The notes under the pieces: generated by a model
The model's database searches: none
Told to the model about the DNA's origin: nothing
The model's input: the letters and a program-made list of their open reading frames with translations, nothing else
DNA from: Ovis canadensis
Taxonomy: Eukaryota; Chordata; Mammalia; Artiodactyla; Bovidae
Assembly: GCF_042477335.2 (NCBI RefSeq)
Contig: NC_091262.1
Span: forward strand, 43,993,001 to 44,057,000
Direction of reading: 5' to 3'
Length of the DNA: 64,000 nt
In this document: positions 32,101 through 44,100 of the stretch, piece by piece
How positions within the stretch are numbered: position 1 is the stretch's first letter
Layout: every line of letters starts with the position of its first letter
Made by a program: the position numbers and the translations under genes

Positions 32101-35100
32101 CAGTCAGCTGGCCTTGAAATGGGAGAAGACCCAGGCACACGCCTTTCCTGCCAGGTAGGTGGCAGATGGTGCCCTGTTCTTGAGGCTGCCTGGGGCTTGG
32201 CGGAGGGCTGGTGTGGGGAAGGCTGCCAGGGGACGCCTGCTCAGGCCTCTGTTCAGCTCTCTGAGCTCAAGAGGACGTGGAATGACTATATTCATCTCTG
32301 TGTCCCCAGAGTCTACTGAGGTCCTGGGGTACAATGTACACTCAGCCAAGGGGACAGATGGAGAAGCTGCTGAGTGTCTGGACCGCAGTGCAGTGTGAAG
32401 GGGCTCAGCGCTCAGCTCTGGCAGGAGGCAGCTGACGGTGAGCTGCAAGGCACGGCACTGGGGCTGACCACACACACAAGGCTATCCCCATTTGAAGAGT
32501 GGCCTTATACAACATCCGTTACAGAAAAATGGTTCAGCACCTCATGTCCAATCAACTGATGGAATATTACCAAATATGACACTGAAAATTAGATAACATT
32601 ATGAGAAAATGCTCAGGCTATCATGTGAATGTGAACCAGCCAGGATAATCAGCTCTCAATCTGGATACTTCAATGTATTGGGGAAAAGTCAAAAGGAAAT
32701 ACATCAAAATGCTAACTGTGGTTCTCAAGTTGGCAGGGTAACAGGTGACTTTTCATTTCCCTCTTAATATGCACTTCTGTATTACCTAACTTCAGCGAGC
32801 ATCTACTGGGCTTCCCTGGTGGCTCAGATGGTAAACAGTCTGAGGAAGGTTGGGAGAGGCCTGGACCCAGTGCAGGGAGGTCGTGGCTGAATCTGTGAGT
32901 GAGACGGATGGAAGGATGGGTGGGTAAAGGCAGGAAGGGAGGAGAAGAGCACCTGCAATGATGCAGGAGAGGGGACGGTGACCTAACAGTGGTGAGAGGA
33001 CAAGGGAACTGATCTGAGCCACCTGGCGGGTGGCAGTGATCAGAAACAGCAACTCCAGGGGCACAGACGGACAGGAAGGGGGAGTGTGGGCTGACCCAAT
33101 TCCTGGCCTGGGGTCTATGGGTAAGAGGGCAGTGCAGGTGCTAACAGAAGGCAACAAGGGGGATCCCTCCAAAGACAGAAATGCAAATAGAAAGTAAAAC
33201 ACAGGGACCTCCCAGGCCAACAGAAACCTCACGAAACATCTATAACAGGGGTTTTCCTGGGCAGTGGTCACACTGGTGACAGAGAGGCCGAGAAGCCAAA
33301 CAGTCGATGGTGAGGCGGCCCAGAGGCCAGGGCAGGAAGCCACCCCTAGGGTGAAGCACGGGAGCCCCCGGTGGCACAGACAGGAGCTGGTGCCACGGAG
33401 GAGACAGAGTCACCAGCAGGAAGTGCCCGAGACAGAGAGGGGAGAAGGGCCCTCAGCTCCCTGCCCTCCTCCAGGCTCCCACGTGCCTGTGCTGGGCACG
33501 CAGGGGCTGGGAGATGGCCCGGGCCTGCAGACCCGGCTGTAGGGAATAGAGAAGTGCAGGGAAGGGCACGGAGCAGCCGTGAGCAGGCAGACCAACTATC
33601 GGCACAAGCCTGGAGGCAAGGATGCGGCAGCCCATGGACACAGGCTTGGCCTGGCTGTGGTCAGGAGACGCAGAGCTCTCGGGGAGGAGGAATGGACACA
33701 GGTCAGACACAGGAGGAGGAGGGCTGCCAGTTGGGGAGCAGGGAAAGTCCATCCAGAAGCCAACAACAGCAAAAGCCCCAGTCCAGCACGGGAAGAGATG
33801 CCCTGGGCTGCAAGGGCCAAGGGTCTGGTCCTGAGGTGGGATGTCACAAGTGGGACCAGAACCCCTGGCCCTCCCAGTCCACATCATCCTACTGGCCCCT
33901 GGCTTCAGACTCCAGGAGCGGTGGGCAGGAACTGTGCTGTTCAGACCTCCTGCTGCGGGCTGTGCATGGCCCCAGCACTGTCCCTCTGGATCCATCACGA
34001 CATTGTTCACAGGAGCCGTGTCGTCCCTGCTGCTTCCGGCCCGTGAGCGAGCAGGGCAGGGGCACGGCTGCGGGTGGGTCTCGTGTGCACTTTAACAGGT
34101 GACCTTGGCTTGAGGACTCCACACTGGCCTGACCAAAACTTTCTGAGAACTGCACAGCAGGCTGGGGCCTTCCCCACCACCCAAACCCCCCTCCTTTCAC
34201 TGGTCTGGGGGTTCTCCTGCCTTCCCCAGTCCCTCCCCTTGATCCTTCATGGGTTTTCCCCTCAGTAGTCTCTGGCACGTCTGCTTCTGCCTCGGCCTTG
34301 GCCTCTTGGAGAACCAGAGCTAACACACCCAGGCTCCCCAGGCACCCCTGAACTGTGGCTTAGCCAGCCAGGCAGAGTCCAGGGGAGGCAGTGCTGAGCA
34401 GTGACCACAGAGCAGGTCTGCTGGCTTCCAGGGCACCAAGCGAGCCCGACGGGGCACTCACTGGCTTGTGAGCAGCCCGGCCCAGGCTGGGGGAGGCGGG
34501 GGCGGGCAGAGGGGGCGGCCTCCGTGTGTACCTTGTCATGCCCACGGAGCCTCCCCAATCAACACTTAATTCAGGTCACATTTCAGCTCTAATTCTACAA
34601 GTTGCTGACTGAAGCACAATATTTTTAGAGTACCTGGGATCCTAAAAGAGTCTTTGTGTAATAGTCTCGAGGCATGAAAACTTCCACTATGGTGACTAGA
34701 CACCAGAAGGCGTCTTCTTGTTCCAGGTACAGGAGGGCCACGGCCACCAACCTACAAGCAAACAGAGAACAAGGTGAGCGCCAGCCCCCTGGCCCAGACC
34801 CAGGCAGCACAGCCCACCTTCACAGAGGTCTGCATAGCATTATGTGCTCTCACACACCAAAGCGACTTCTATTCTCCAAGAAATAACACTAAGTTAAGTA
34901 TTTTGTGGCAAGGGAAGCATCTCCTAGTTTGAAAAGCAAAGCTACATCCACCTTCCCTTTCGTTTGGTTTTTGTTTAAAGATGATGAAATTATTTCCCAA
35001 TGATGTCGGCCTCATTTTTTAAAATGTTTTTCATGATAAGATTTTGCTAATGCAGCTAATTCTTTGAGTTTTTTGTTTAAGTTCCAACGAATCCTTTTAC

Positions 35101-38100
35101 GCACAAAATATTGAGGGGTGAATATAAAAGAGAAAGAACATACGATGGTTTAAAAACAACTTTCTTGATACCAATCTACTTGAAATGGGGCTTCACGCAA
35201 ATGAACCATCATGGGGGCTTTCTCAAAATACGGCATCCACAGCATGCACGTGGGGCTGGAAAGGGGGCTGTGTGTATCAGCTGTTCGGTCACTCACAATG
35301 GAAACCTGGGTCCAGCTATGTTTGACACTGTCACCTCCGAGAGGTTACTCACCCAGAAACTTCATCAGGTCTGGCTCTGAGCGGGCATTCGGGACAGAAG
35401 GATGGGAAGGAAAAGGCAATGGAAAAGCCCCTCTCTACACACCCGAGAACTTCTGCTTGTGCATCACTTATGGGAAAGACCGAAGTCATTTCTTAGAATT
35501 TATTTTTGTTTTCTTCCTTGGATAAAAATTATAATGAAATCTCAAATTGAGAGGTTAAAAAAAAAAAAACTGGGAAGGGGACACCTTGAGTCAGCATGAT
35601 GGGATGGAGAGTAGAAAGGTTACAACAAGTAGAGATGGCTACGGAGGGAGAAACAGGATGAGGTCAGCACCCGAGGACACCACAAGAAGGGGCAGAGAGA
35701 CTGAGATCCGCAGAGCCTTCTAAGACATCACTTTAAGCTAACTGATGTCCACGATGATAGGCGAGAATCACTGAGCAAAGGCTACAGGTCTTTCTGCTCA
35801 AGTTCTGGGTTCTCAGAATATGTGTACAAAATAATGTGGATGGAAAAAAAAGGAAGTAAAATGGTTAAAGTTTAGAGGTCCCAATGGTGATGGTGCAGAT
35901 AAAGTCTAAATTAAAGCTGGAAGGTGTCCTAATGTGGGGAAGAGCTGATTCTATACCAGTGTCAGATAAATGGGGTGCTCTTGCACTCCTAACAGGCATG
36001 CGCAAGTCCTCACCAAGATCCCTTAAGTTTCACAAAGTTTTAGCTTTCAGGAAGTTTTAGACTGAGTATGCAGTGTGAACTGTCCATTTAAGCAAAACAA
36101 GGCTGCTTTGTTAGGCAATGTCTTATTTACAGCCTTTTTTTTTTTTTTAAGGGGACCATTGAGGAGCAGTCAAAGTCCCTCTTACTTTCAGGGCACAGAG
36201 AGGGGACCCTAGCCTGACCACCACAGAGACAATGACTTCCTGGAAACCACTGGTTTCAGGTTTTAAGCAACTAACGTTCCAGCTTAAAAGCACTTTTTCC
36301 TGCAACGCTCTCATTTCAAATGCAAAAGACAGTCTGTATCCAGAAGTCGGTATCCAGCATGGATGAGGATTAAAAAAGGCCCAAGAGCTGCTAGAATAAA
36401 TGTCAGCATTCAAAACACAATGCATGCACTTGACTTACAGGAGAACTGCTAGAGATCACACATGGAGCTTCTTCATTCTGTGAACATAATACGAACATAA
36501 TCCACGATAATCTAGTGGATTATCTACTTTGGGAGGGACATAAATGGACTCTACTACCAGCAGCAAGTAGAAGCAACAGGAGTGCACCAGCTAGGTAAGA
36601 GACAGACAGAGGCAAAAAGCAGCCACTAGTGCTCAAAGTCCAATGACAGGAGCAGCTTCTCAGAGAACAGACCTCAGTGCCTCCCATGGCCTCATGCCAG
36701 TGCAGCTCAGTTCGGAATGAGGAGCCTGGATGGTTCAGAGAAGGTGAGAGGCTTTTCAGTGTCCTTTGCCTATGGAAGCAGGGAAGCATGCCAGACCTGC
36801 AGAAGATTCTAGGCCAAAATAAAACATGTTTGGGCTCTTTAAGGGCTAGGTTTTGACCAGCTGCAAAATTATTTGGGGCAATCTCATGACTGATGAAGAT
36901 CCTGTATAAACAGGGAGTGCCCTTGTTGTCACATCATGCATTTTAAATGAACGAACGCAAACCGCAGATCAAAACCTGAGTGTGAGGACAGCAGCAAGGA
37001 AGTCTAAATGAGAAACCCAGCTGCTTCAAACAGTCTACTGTTCTTAAGGCTTCTCGAAAGCATGCTTCTTTCTCTCAATTATTCTAGAATTGGGGATGGG
37101 GCATAATTAAAATTACCTTACTGCAGCTATTAATACTTCTTTCCCTTAAAAGACTGGCTTTTCTTGGCTCCCGGGAAGGGAAGGGGCTATCAGGCAGTCT
37201 GTGGAGCTACAAGTTATCTTAAGAACAAAGAGGAGCCCTCCGTGGGCTGGGGACCCACCTGTTGAGACCCTGGCAATAGCCAATGTCTGGATTCCGCCAG
37301 GAGAAGGCAAGCAGGACGTTGCGCAGCTTCTGTATGCCCTCCGAGGTGGGGCACGAGTAATGCTTGTTGTTGGGCAGAGTCCGCAGCAGGTCCAGCTCAA
37401 TCTGCTTGGAGGCCGGGTTCTGTTTCTCCAGCGCCTTCTGAAGCAAAGTCTGGAAGTAACCGGGCTGAGTGCTGTCCTTGAACTTCTTGATGTGACGGTC
37501 CACACACCACTTCCACACCTTGGAACGGTGCTCATGTGGGATGCCCGCACGGACCAGGTTCTTTAATTCTGGGGAACATGTCATCTCCCTGTTCACTGTG
37601 CTTGCAAAGTAGTTTTCCCACTTGACCCCAGTGGAGACCTCCTGGTTTTCTGTGAGGTAGAGGGTCTTCAGGTCCAATGCCCGGACTTTGGCAACCAACT
37701 TCTCTTCCTCATCATCCTCTGGGACAGTCTTAAACCCATAAATGTCATATTCACTGTTGAGAAAAAACAAAACGAAAAGTTAAATGATGCAATCTGGCAA
37801 AAAGGTCAATGAAACATGAAAAGAACCTAGAAACCTACTCATACGTAAATGGCACTGTGATATATGATCAGGCATTTCAATTCAGTGAGAAAATAATTAA
37901 CTTCTCAATAAACAGGGTGAGAATAACTGGCTAGCTGTATAGAAAAAACTGCTTTAGATCCCTTCTGGATACTACATGGGAAAAAAAAATTCAGTTCTAG
38001 ATGGTCGAAGCGCTCAATGTAAAAAGCACAGAAAATACAAGCAAGACTGCAAACACAAGGCTGATAAATTTGGCTACATTAATATATTAATACATGAGCA

Positions 38101-41100
38101 TGTATGTTTATATAGCATACATATACACACGCATAACACTTATGCTCAAAAAATACCGTTTTAAAAAGTAAAAAGACAAAGGAGAAAACATTACATTAGT
38201 AAGATACTAGGCATGAAAAAGAATTAAGGCTGTGCTAGGCAGAATGCTGCTGCTGCTGCTGCTGCTAAGTCGCTTCAGTCGTATCCAACTGTGCGACCCC
38301 ATAGACGGCAGCCCATCAGGCTCCCCCGTCCCTGGGATTCTCCAGGCAAGAACACTGGAGTGGTTGCCATTTCCTTCTCCAGTGCTCGGCAGAATAATGG
38401 CCCCCAAAGACGTCCCTGGAATCTGTGAATATGTCACGTCATGTGGCAAGAGGTACACCGTGTGCGGAATTAGCTATGGCACTTAAGACAGGGAGGTTAT
38501 CCTGGGCGTCCCAGGTGGGACCACAGAAATCACAGGAGCCCTGCAGGTGGAAGAGGAAGGCAGGAGAGTGGACCAGAGAGGTGCGACAATGGACAGAGGC
38601 AGGGGGACATGACGTGGGAGAGGGCTTGGACCCACGGTTGCTGGCTGTGAAGATGAAAGAAGGCGGCCACAGCCAAGAAAAACAGGTGGCCTCGAGGAGC
38701 TGGAAATGGCCACACTTGATGACCAGCAAGGAAACAGAGACCTAGCCCCACAACCAGAAGGAACCGTATCCTCCCAACAGCTTGAGTAAGCAAGGACACA
38801 AACTGTCTCCTCGAACCTTCAGGAAGGAATGCGGCTCTGCTGATACCCTGATTCCATCCAGCAAGACCATGCTCGACTGCTGACCTACAGAACCGTTAGA
38901 CAATAATATGTATCACAAACTTAGCAACGTAAAACAATGATGGTGACGGCAGGCACGGGAAACCAGAAGGAGGCCTTTCACACACTGCTGCTGAGTCTGT
39001 GACCCTGTAGGAGCACGCTGAAAATCGGATCCAGCAGAGGGGAAGATAAGCATATCCAACACTGGAGAAACTCTCACGCCAACACACGGACACACAGATA
39101 CACAAACCACGATGTCTACTGCATCACAGTTTGTAAAAAGAAAAAATGGAACTACTCTAAGTGTCTACCATGAGACAAAGGAATAAAAAAGTGATAGACA
39201 ATGAAGCTGTGTAAGGCAGATAAAAAAATTGCTCAGGAGCTACATAAATCCATCTGTATAATTTCAGAAAACAATGTTGAAAGAAATAAGTCGCAAAAAG
39301 GTATGAATATGGTAGGATTCGCATATTAAAAAGTGTCTTCAATTACAGGTACATATTGAAGTGCTGAAAGTGGAAATGACATGTCTGGTACTTGCTTTAA
39401 AATATATCAGAAAAAAATTTCGGAGGGGATGGATAAGAAGAAACAAGATTGGCAAAATGTTAATAATTGTCAAATTACTGGGTAACAGTTACATATGGGG
39501 GTGTCATATGATGCTACTACTTTGAAATTCCGTAACGAAAAGTTAAAAGTAACTCAACATACACAGTTATTGTTCTACTTATACATAAAGTTTGAAAACA
39601 TACAACGTAAAGTCTAAAACGCGTGACGGAAGATGACATGGTGCCCGGGGGCAGACAGCTGGGCTCCACCCGGCTCCCGGAACACAGCAGGAGTGCACAC
39701 GTGGGGAACCCGGCTGCCAGAGTGGAGTCCTGTCCTCGCCACTCCCTGGCCGTGTGACCTGGGCGCGTTACATCACCTCCCTGACCCCGGCGTTTGCATT
39801 TGCTGAGGATATAACATTCCTCCTTGAGTGTTAAACATGAGCAGTGGCACAGCTCCTGGCACACAGACCTCAGTAGAAGTTCTGTGACGATGGCACTGGT
39901 TGCATTTCGATAGCGTATTTTTTACCTGTCATCTGAGTAGCACGGACAAGGCAGGCCGGTGCTGTAGGCACAGAGAAGGGAAAGGGCGGGTCAGGCTGAG
40001 GCAGGGCTTCCCCTGGGACCAGGGCGGGGCAGGAGAAGCCAAGCATAGTAGGGCTGGAAACAGGAGGAGACTGGACTGAGCGCATTCACAGACTTCTCCT
40101 CCTGCCAATATTTCATGAATCTCATTTTTTAGAAACTAGGATATGAAGGTTCTTAATTCAAGATACTTTACAGGCTGCCAGACTCCATGATTTTCTGAAA
40201 AACATATGCAATTTTGTGGTGTATGTCCAACCGCATTTTGGGGCCAAGTGTGTCCATGGCTTGCATCAGAGCCTCAGTGAGTTCTGAACCACTGGATCAG
40301 GTTACCCAAGTATGCTTCCCTTACAGAGATGGCCTAGTTACCCACTTAGGGGCTCCTTTGTTTCCAAAGTCCCCATGAGTGCAGCTGTACCCATGGGTCT
40401 CTGGAGAAGATTCTACTCCTCGGAGGACTGGCTCCTCTTACAGCAAGACTGGCTAGCATCCTCAGTAGCATGGTACATGCAAGAAAAGTCTTGAAATCAA
40501 AAGACCGGGGCTGAATCCCAGCTCTGTTACTTGATTATGACAGCAAGATTGATGAGATGACATTTCTAATGACTGACAGTCCTTGTCATGAGCATCGAAG
40601 CAGACATGGAGAACTGTGTAAAGTTCTTGGTGAGTGGCTACTGTGGTTAAAGGGGGGCTTGAGAAATGGGTCCCCCACTCCCAGCAGTTGCGAGCTCCTT
40701 TACCTGACAAGATGAGGTTTAATGAATGCTTGCTCCGGATGCTCTGGACTCTCAACCTGCAGAGCGTCCTCCAGCAGCTGGGCTATGACATCCCGAGCAG
40801 GCCCCTGTTCTTCTGAGCAAACTGGGTTCTTCATTTCTTGGAGCAGTATTAAGTATTTGCTTTCTATCTGGCAGAGCTTGGCTTCCAGGCTAGAATACTG
40901 CAGAGAATGTGATAGTTACCTCCGTCCGGACACACAAGAGCAATCCTCAAGTACCTCAAGCAATCAACGAATGACAAGCCCAGAACCACTAGGAAGTGAG
41001 CCATAGAGAGACTATATCCCAGGCAAGAGATGAATTTATGCCACAGGCCACCTGTCTTCTCTAAACGGTCCACGGGGGCCCCTCTGCCCTCTGCGGGAAG

Positions 41101-44100
41101 TACTGGTAATAAAGTAATAAGCACAGAAGTACCGGTAATAAGGCTTCTGTATGTCAACACATGAGTTCTGGACAGCGCTGAGGTGAACAGCAGAAACCAG
41201 GCCACACACTCATTACTAAGGTCCAGCTGAGCATGACTTGGCACACAGGCCCCAGGCAGCCACCTTATGGTATTTCAGTACTTTCCTAGGATGCTGTGAC
41301 CCAGCACCAGCTCCCATCTGCTACCTTATCAGACAAATCAACACATCCCTCGCATGCAGGAACAAGGCCTGGGAAGATGCTCTGAGGACTGTTCAAAAGG
41401 TATATGAGGCATTTAATAGCTGTTGACACAGTGTCACTGAATTTCATTTGATTATCACTGGAATATCTGTGATGTCTGTACACTTCGCAAAGCCCTCTTT
41501 GAAAGTGAAGTGAAAGTGAAAGTCGCTCAGTTGTGTCCGACTCTTTGCGACCCCATGGCCTATACAGTGCACGGAATTCTCCAGGCCAGAATACTGCAGT
41601 GGGTAGCCTTTCCCTTCTCCAGGGGATCTTCCCAACCCAGGCATCAAACCCAGGTTTGCATCAAACCCGCATTGCAGGCAGATTCTTTACCAGCTGAGCC
41701 ACAAGGGAAGCCCAAGAATATTGGAGTGGGTAGCCTATCCCTTCTCCAGCAGATCTTCCTGACCCAGGAATTGAACGGGGGTCTCCTGCATTGCAGGCGG
41801 ATTCTTTACCAACTGAGTTATCAGCATAGTCACATCTGACTCTTTCACCAACCCTATCAGATTTAGAGAAGGCATCATGTTCATCACCCCCACTTACAGA
41901 TACGGAACCGACTCACACAACTTAACAGCATAAACCAAAAAATCCAAACAATCTTAATTTGGGGGACCTTAGAACTGTGTCTAATTTTATTTTTCTGTAA
42001 ACTTCATTACACCTGTGAACAAAACCCACATCTCAGGGCGTTTCTATTGTCTTCATCACAAAGTGAAATTAAACAGCGCTATCACTATCTACATTTTAAA
42101 TAAATTTTGTTATCAGTAACCACATCCCTTCAAGCATGGGGGTTGAACTGACTTGAAAGCATGTCCATTTTTGAATGGTTTCTGAACCACATCACCTCCC
42201 ACCTGAGGACAGAATGTACCCACCCTGACCCACCTTTGCCATCAGATCCCTCTCTCTTCTTTCTGCATTTCTCCGTAGAGCTGCAAGTTCCAAGATTTCC
42301 TTATTTAGAAACTTATTTTGGGTTTTGTACCCTTGTAGATTATCCTGTTGGAAAAAAATAAGTTCATCAACTCACACTGGTTGAATGTTGACTATCCTTT
42401 ATAATTAATATTTTGCTCCCTTACCAATCAAATAGCCCTTTCTGAAAGTGCAAGTCGCTCAGTCGTGTCTGACTCTTTGCAACCCCATGTGTTCTCCAGG
42501 CCAGAATATTGGAGTGGGTAGCCATTCCCTTCTTCAGGGGATCTTCCCAACCCAGGAATCGAATCAGGGTCTCCTACATTGCAGGTGGATTCTTTACTAG
42601 CTGAGCTACCAGGGAAGCCCAAAGGGGACGCAGTGGCTAGCCCTTTCTAAGTTAGAGCAAGTTCTAAGGAACTGAAAATGATTATTAGGCACTTTCTGAT
42701 TAAGCTTTATGTCCACCCTTGGCAGGGGAAGGAAAATAGGGACCACTGCATAATGAAGGAGATGGGGAAATAAATCTACTTGATGGTGGTGATTTTTCTC
42801 AACTGACCTTAGGAGAAGTAAGTAGGACTTATGTCCTAAATCTATGCAAATATTTTATCTACCCACATTCACTGAGGTGGTACAAAAGGTAATGCCTTGT
42901 AGTCATCTTGTTTTTTAACTAGAGAACCTGAACAAATTTTCTGTCCATTCTCATTTTCACTTATCCAGTTTATGTAGAAAAGGCTATACATATATACAAT
43001 GTTCTTAACTAAAGAATTACACTTAATAATGAATACCTATAGCCTACAATGTATAAGGCACTTAAAGAGATTATGTTCCTCAATTTTTTTTTACATTAAA
43101 AAATTTCAAACTTATGGAAAAGTTGGAAGAAAAGTACAATAAACACAATATACCCTTCACCTAAATTTGCCAGTGGTTAGCTCTTGACACGTTTGCTTTA
43201 TGTTTTAAGAGAACATCATAAGGACTTTCCTGGTGGTCCAGTGGTTAAGAATCTGCCTGCCAAAACAGGGGACGCGGGTTCAATCCCTGGTCCGGGAAGA
43301 TTCCACAGGCCACAGAGCACCTAAGCCTGCGGGCCACACCTAAGCCTGCGTGCTCCAGGGCCCATGTGCCACAACAGAAGCCGCCACAACGAGAAGCCCG
43401 CTCTCCACAACCAGAGAAGGCCCACGTGCAGCAACGAAGACCCAGCACAGTCAAAAACAAAGAAATAAAGAAGAAAAAGGAGCGAACATCACAAGCTAGT
43501 CACAAGTTCACCAGGTCCAACTAAAAGTTCAGGTCTGGCAGAAGCAGATGCTGTGTGTTACCTTCAGCCCTTCAAACTCTGAGCAAAGGAAGGGAAAGGT
43601 AATCTTTGAGACAATTAGGGCAGTGATTTCTAAATGCGCCCTACCAAATCCAGTCTTTTACAAATGTGTTTGTCCCCTACTCTGTGTGAAGTTCCCGAGG
43701 AATCTCTGATTCCTCAACCTCAGGAGGAACTATTCACGGTATCTCCAAGGGTGGTCAACGAGTACCTTGGTCCAAGGCCAAGGCAGTCAAGAAAGGCCCT
43801 GACCTCTTTGCTGTTCCACGACAGAGACCACAGCCCCTCCCCAGGGATGTGTCCAGAGATGCCTGCATCTCCAAACTGGGAACCACTGTGGCGGCATACA
43901 ATCTCCCTTGAAAACACAGAAGAACTGAAAATGTTCCCACAGTCCCTGTAATCGCTAACACTTACAGAGCAGCTAAGCCTGGAAGAGACCCTCAATCTCA
44001 CTTAAACCTCACAACTCTACTCTTTGGCAACTGCTCATCATCTCCGTTTCCTAAATGAAGAGCTGAGTCACAGGGAGGCCGTGCGATGACTAAGTGTGGG

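Larger units (their letters stand above)
28971..34633 (-). other. TBC1D2B: TBC1D2B intron, 5.7 kb
   Basis: The large intron within the TBC domain. It holds a 39-base tandem duplication (31640-31717), an antisense Bov-tA (about 31770-31970), a short Bov-tA head (32809-32842), and MIR-like traces near 29400-29640. The stretches 30300-30900 and 33260-34100 are GC-richer with open frames, but neither shows a recognisable protein or splice pattern. Confidence 0.65.
40898..42233 (-). other. TBC1D2B: TBC1D2B intron with tandem Bov-tA copies
   Basis: 1.3 kb. Outside the SINE pair at 41501-41826 nothing is recognised. Confidence 0.6.

Noticed and set aside
33371..34102. A 243-codon + strand frame in a TBC1D2B intron, with overlapping frames on both strands.
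   Set aside because: Low-complexity Gly/Ser/Arg-rich translation in GC-rich DNA, with no recognisable domain, splice context or promoter.
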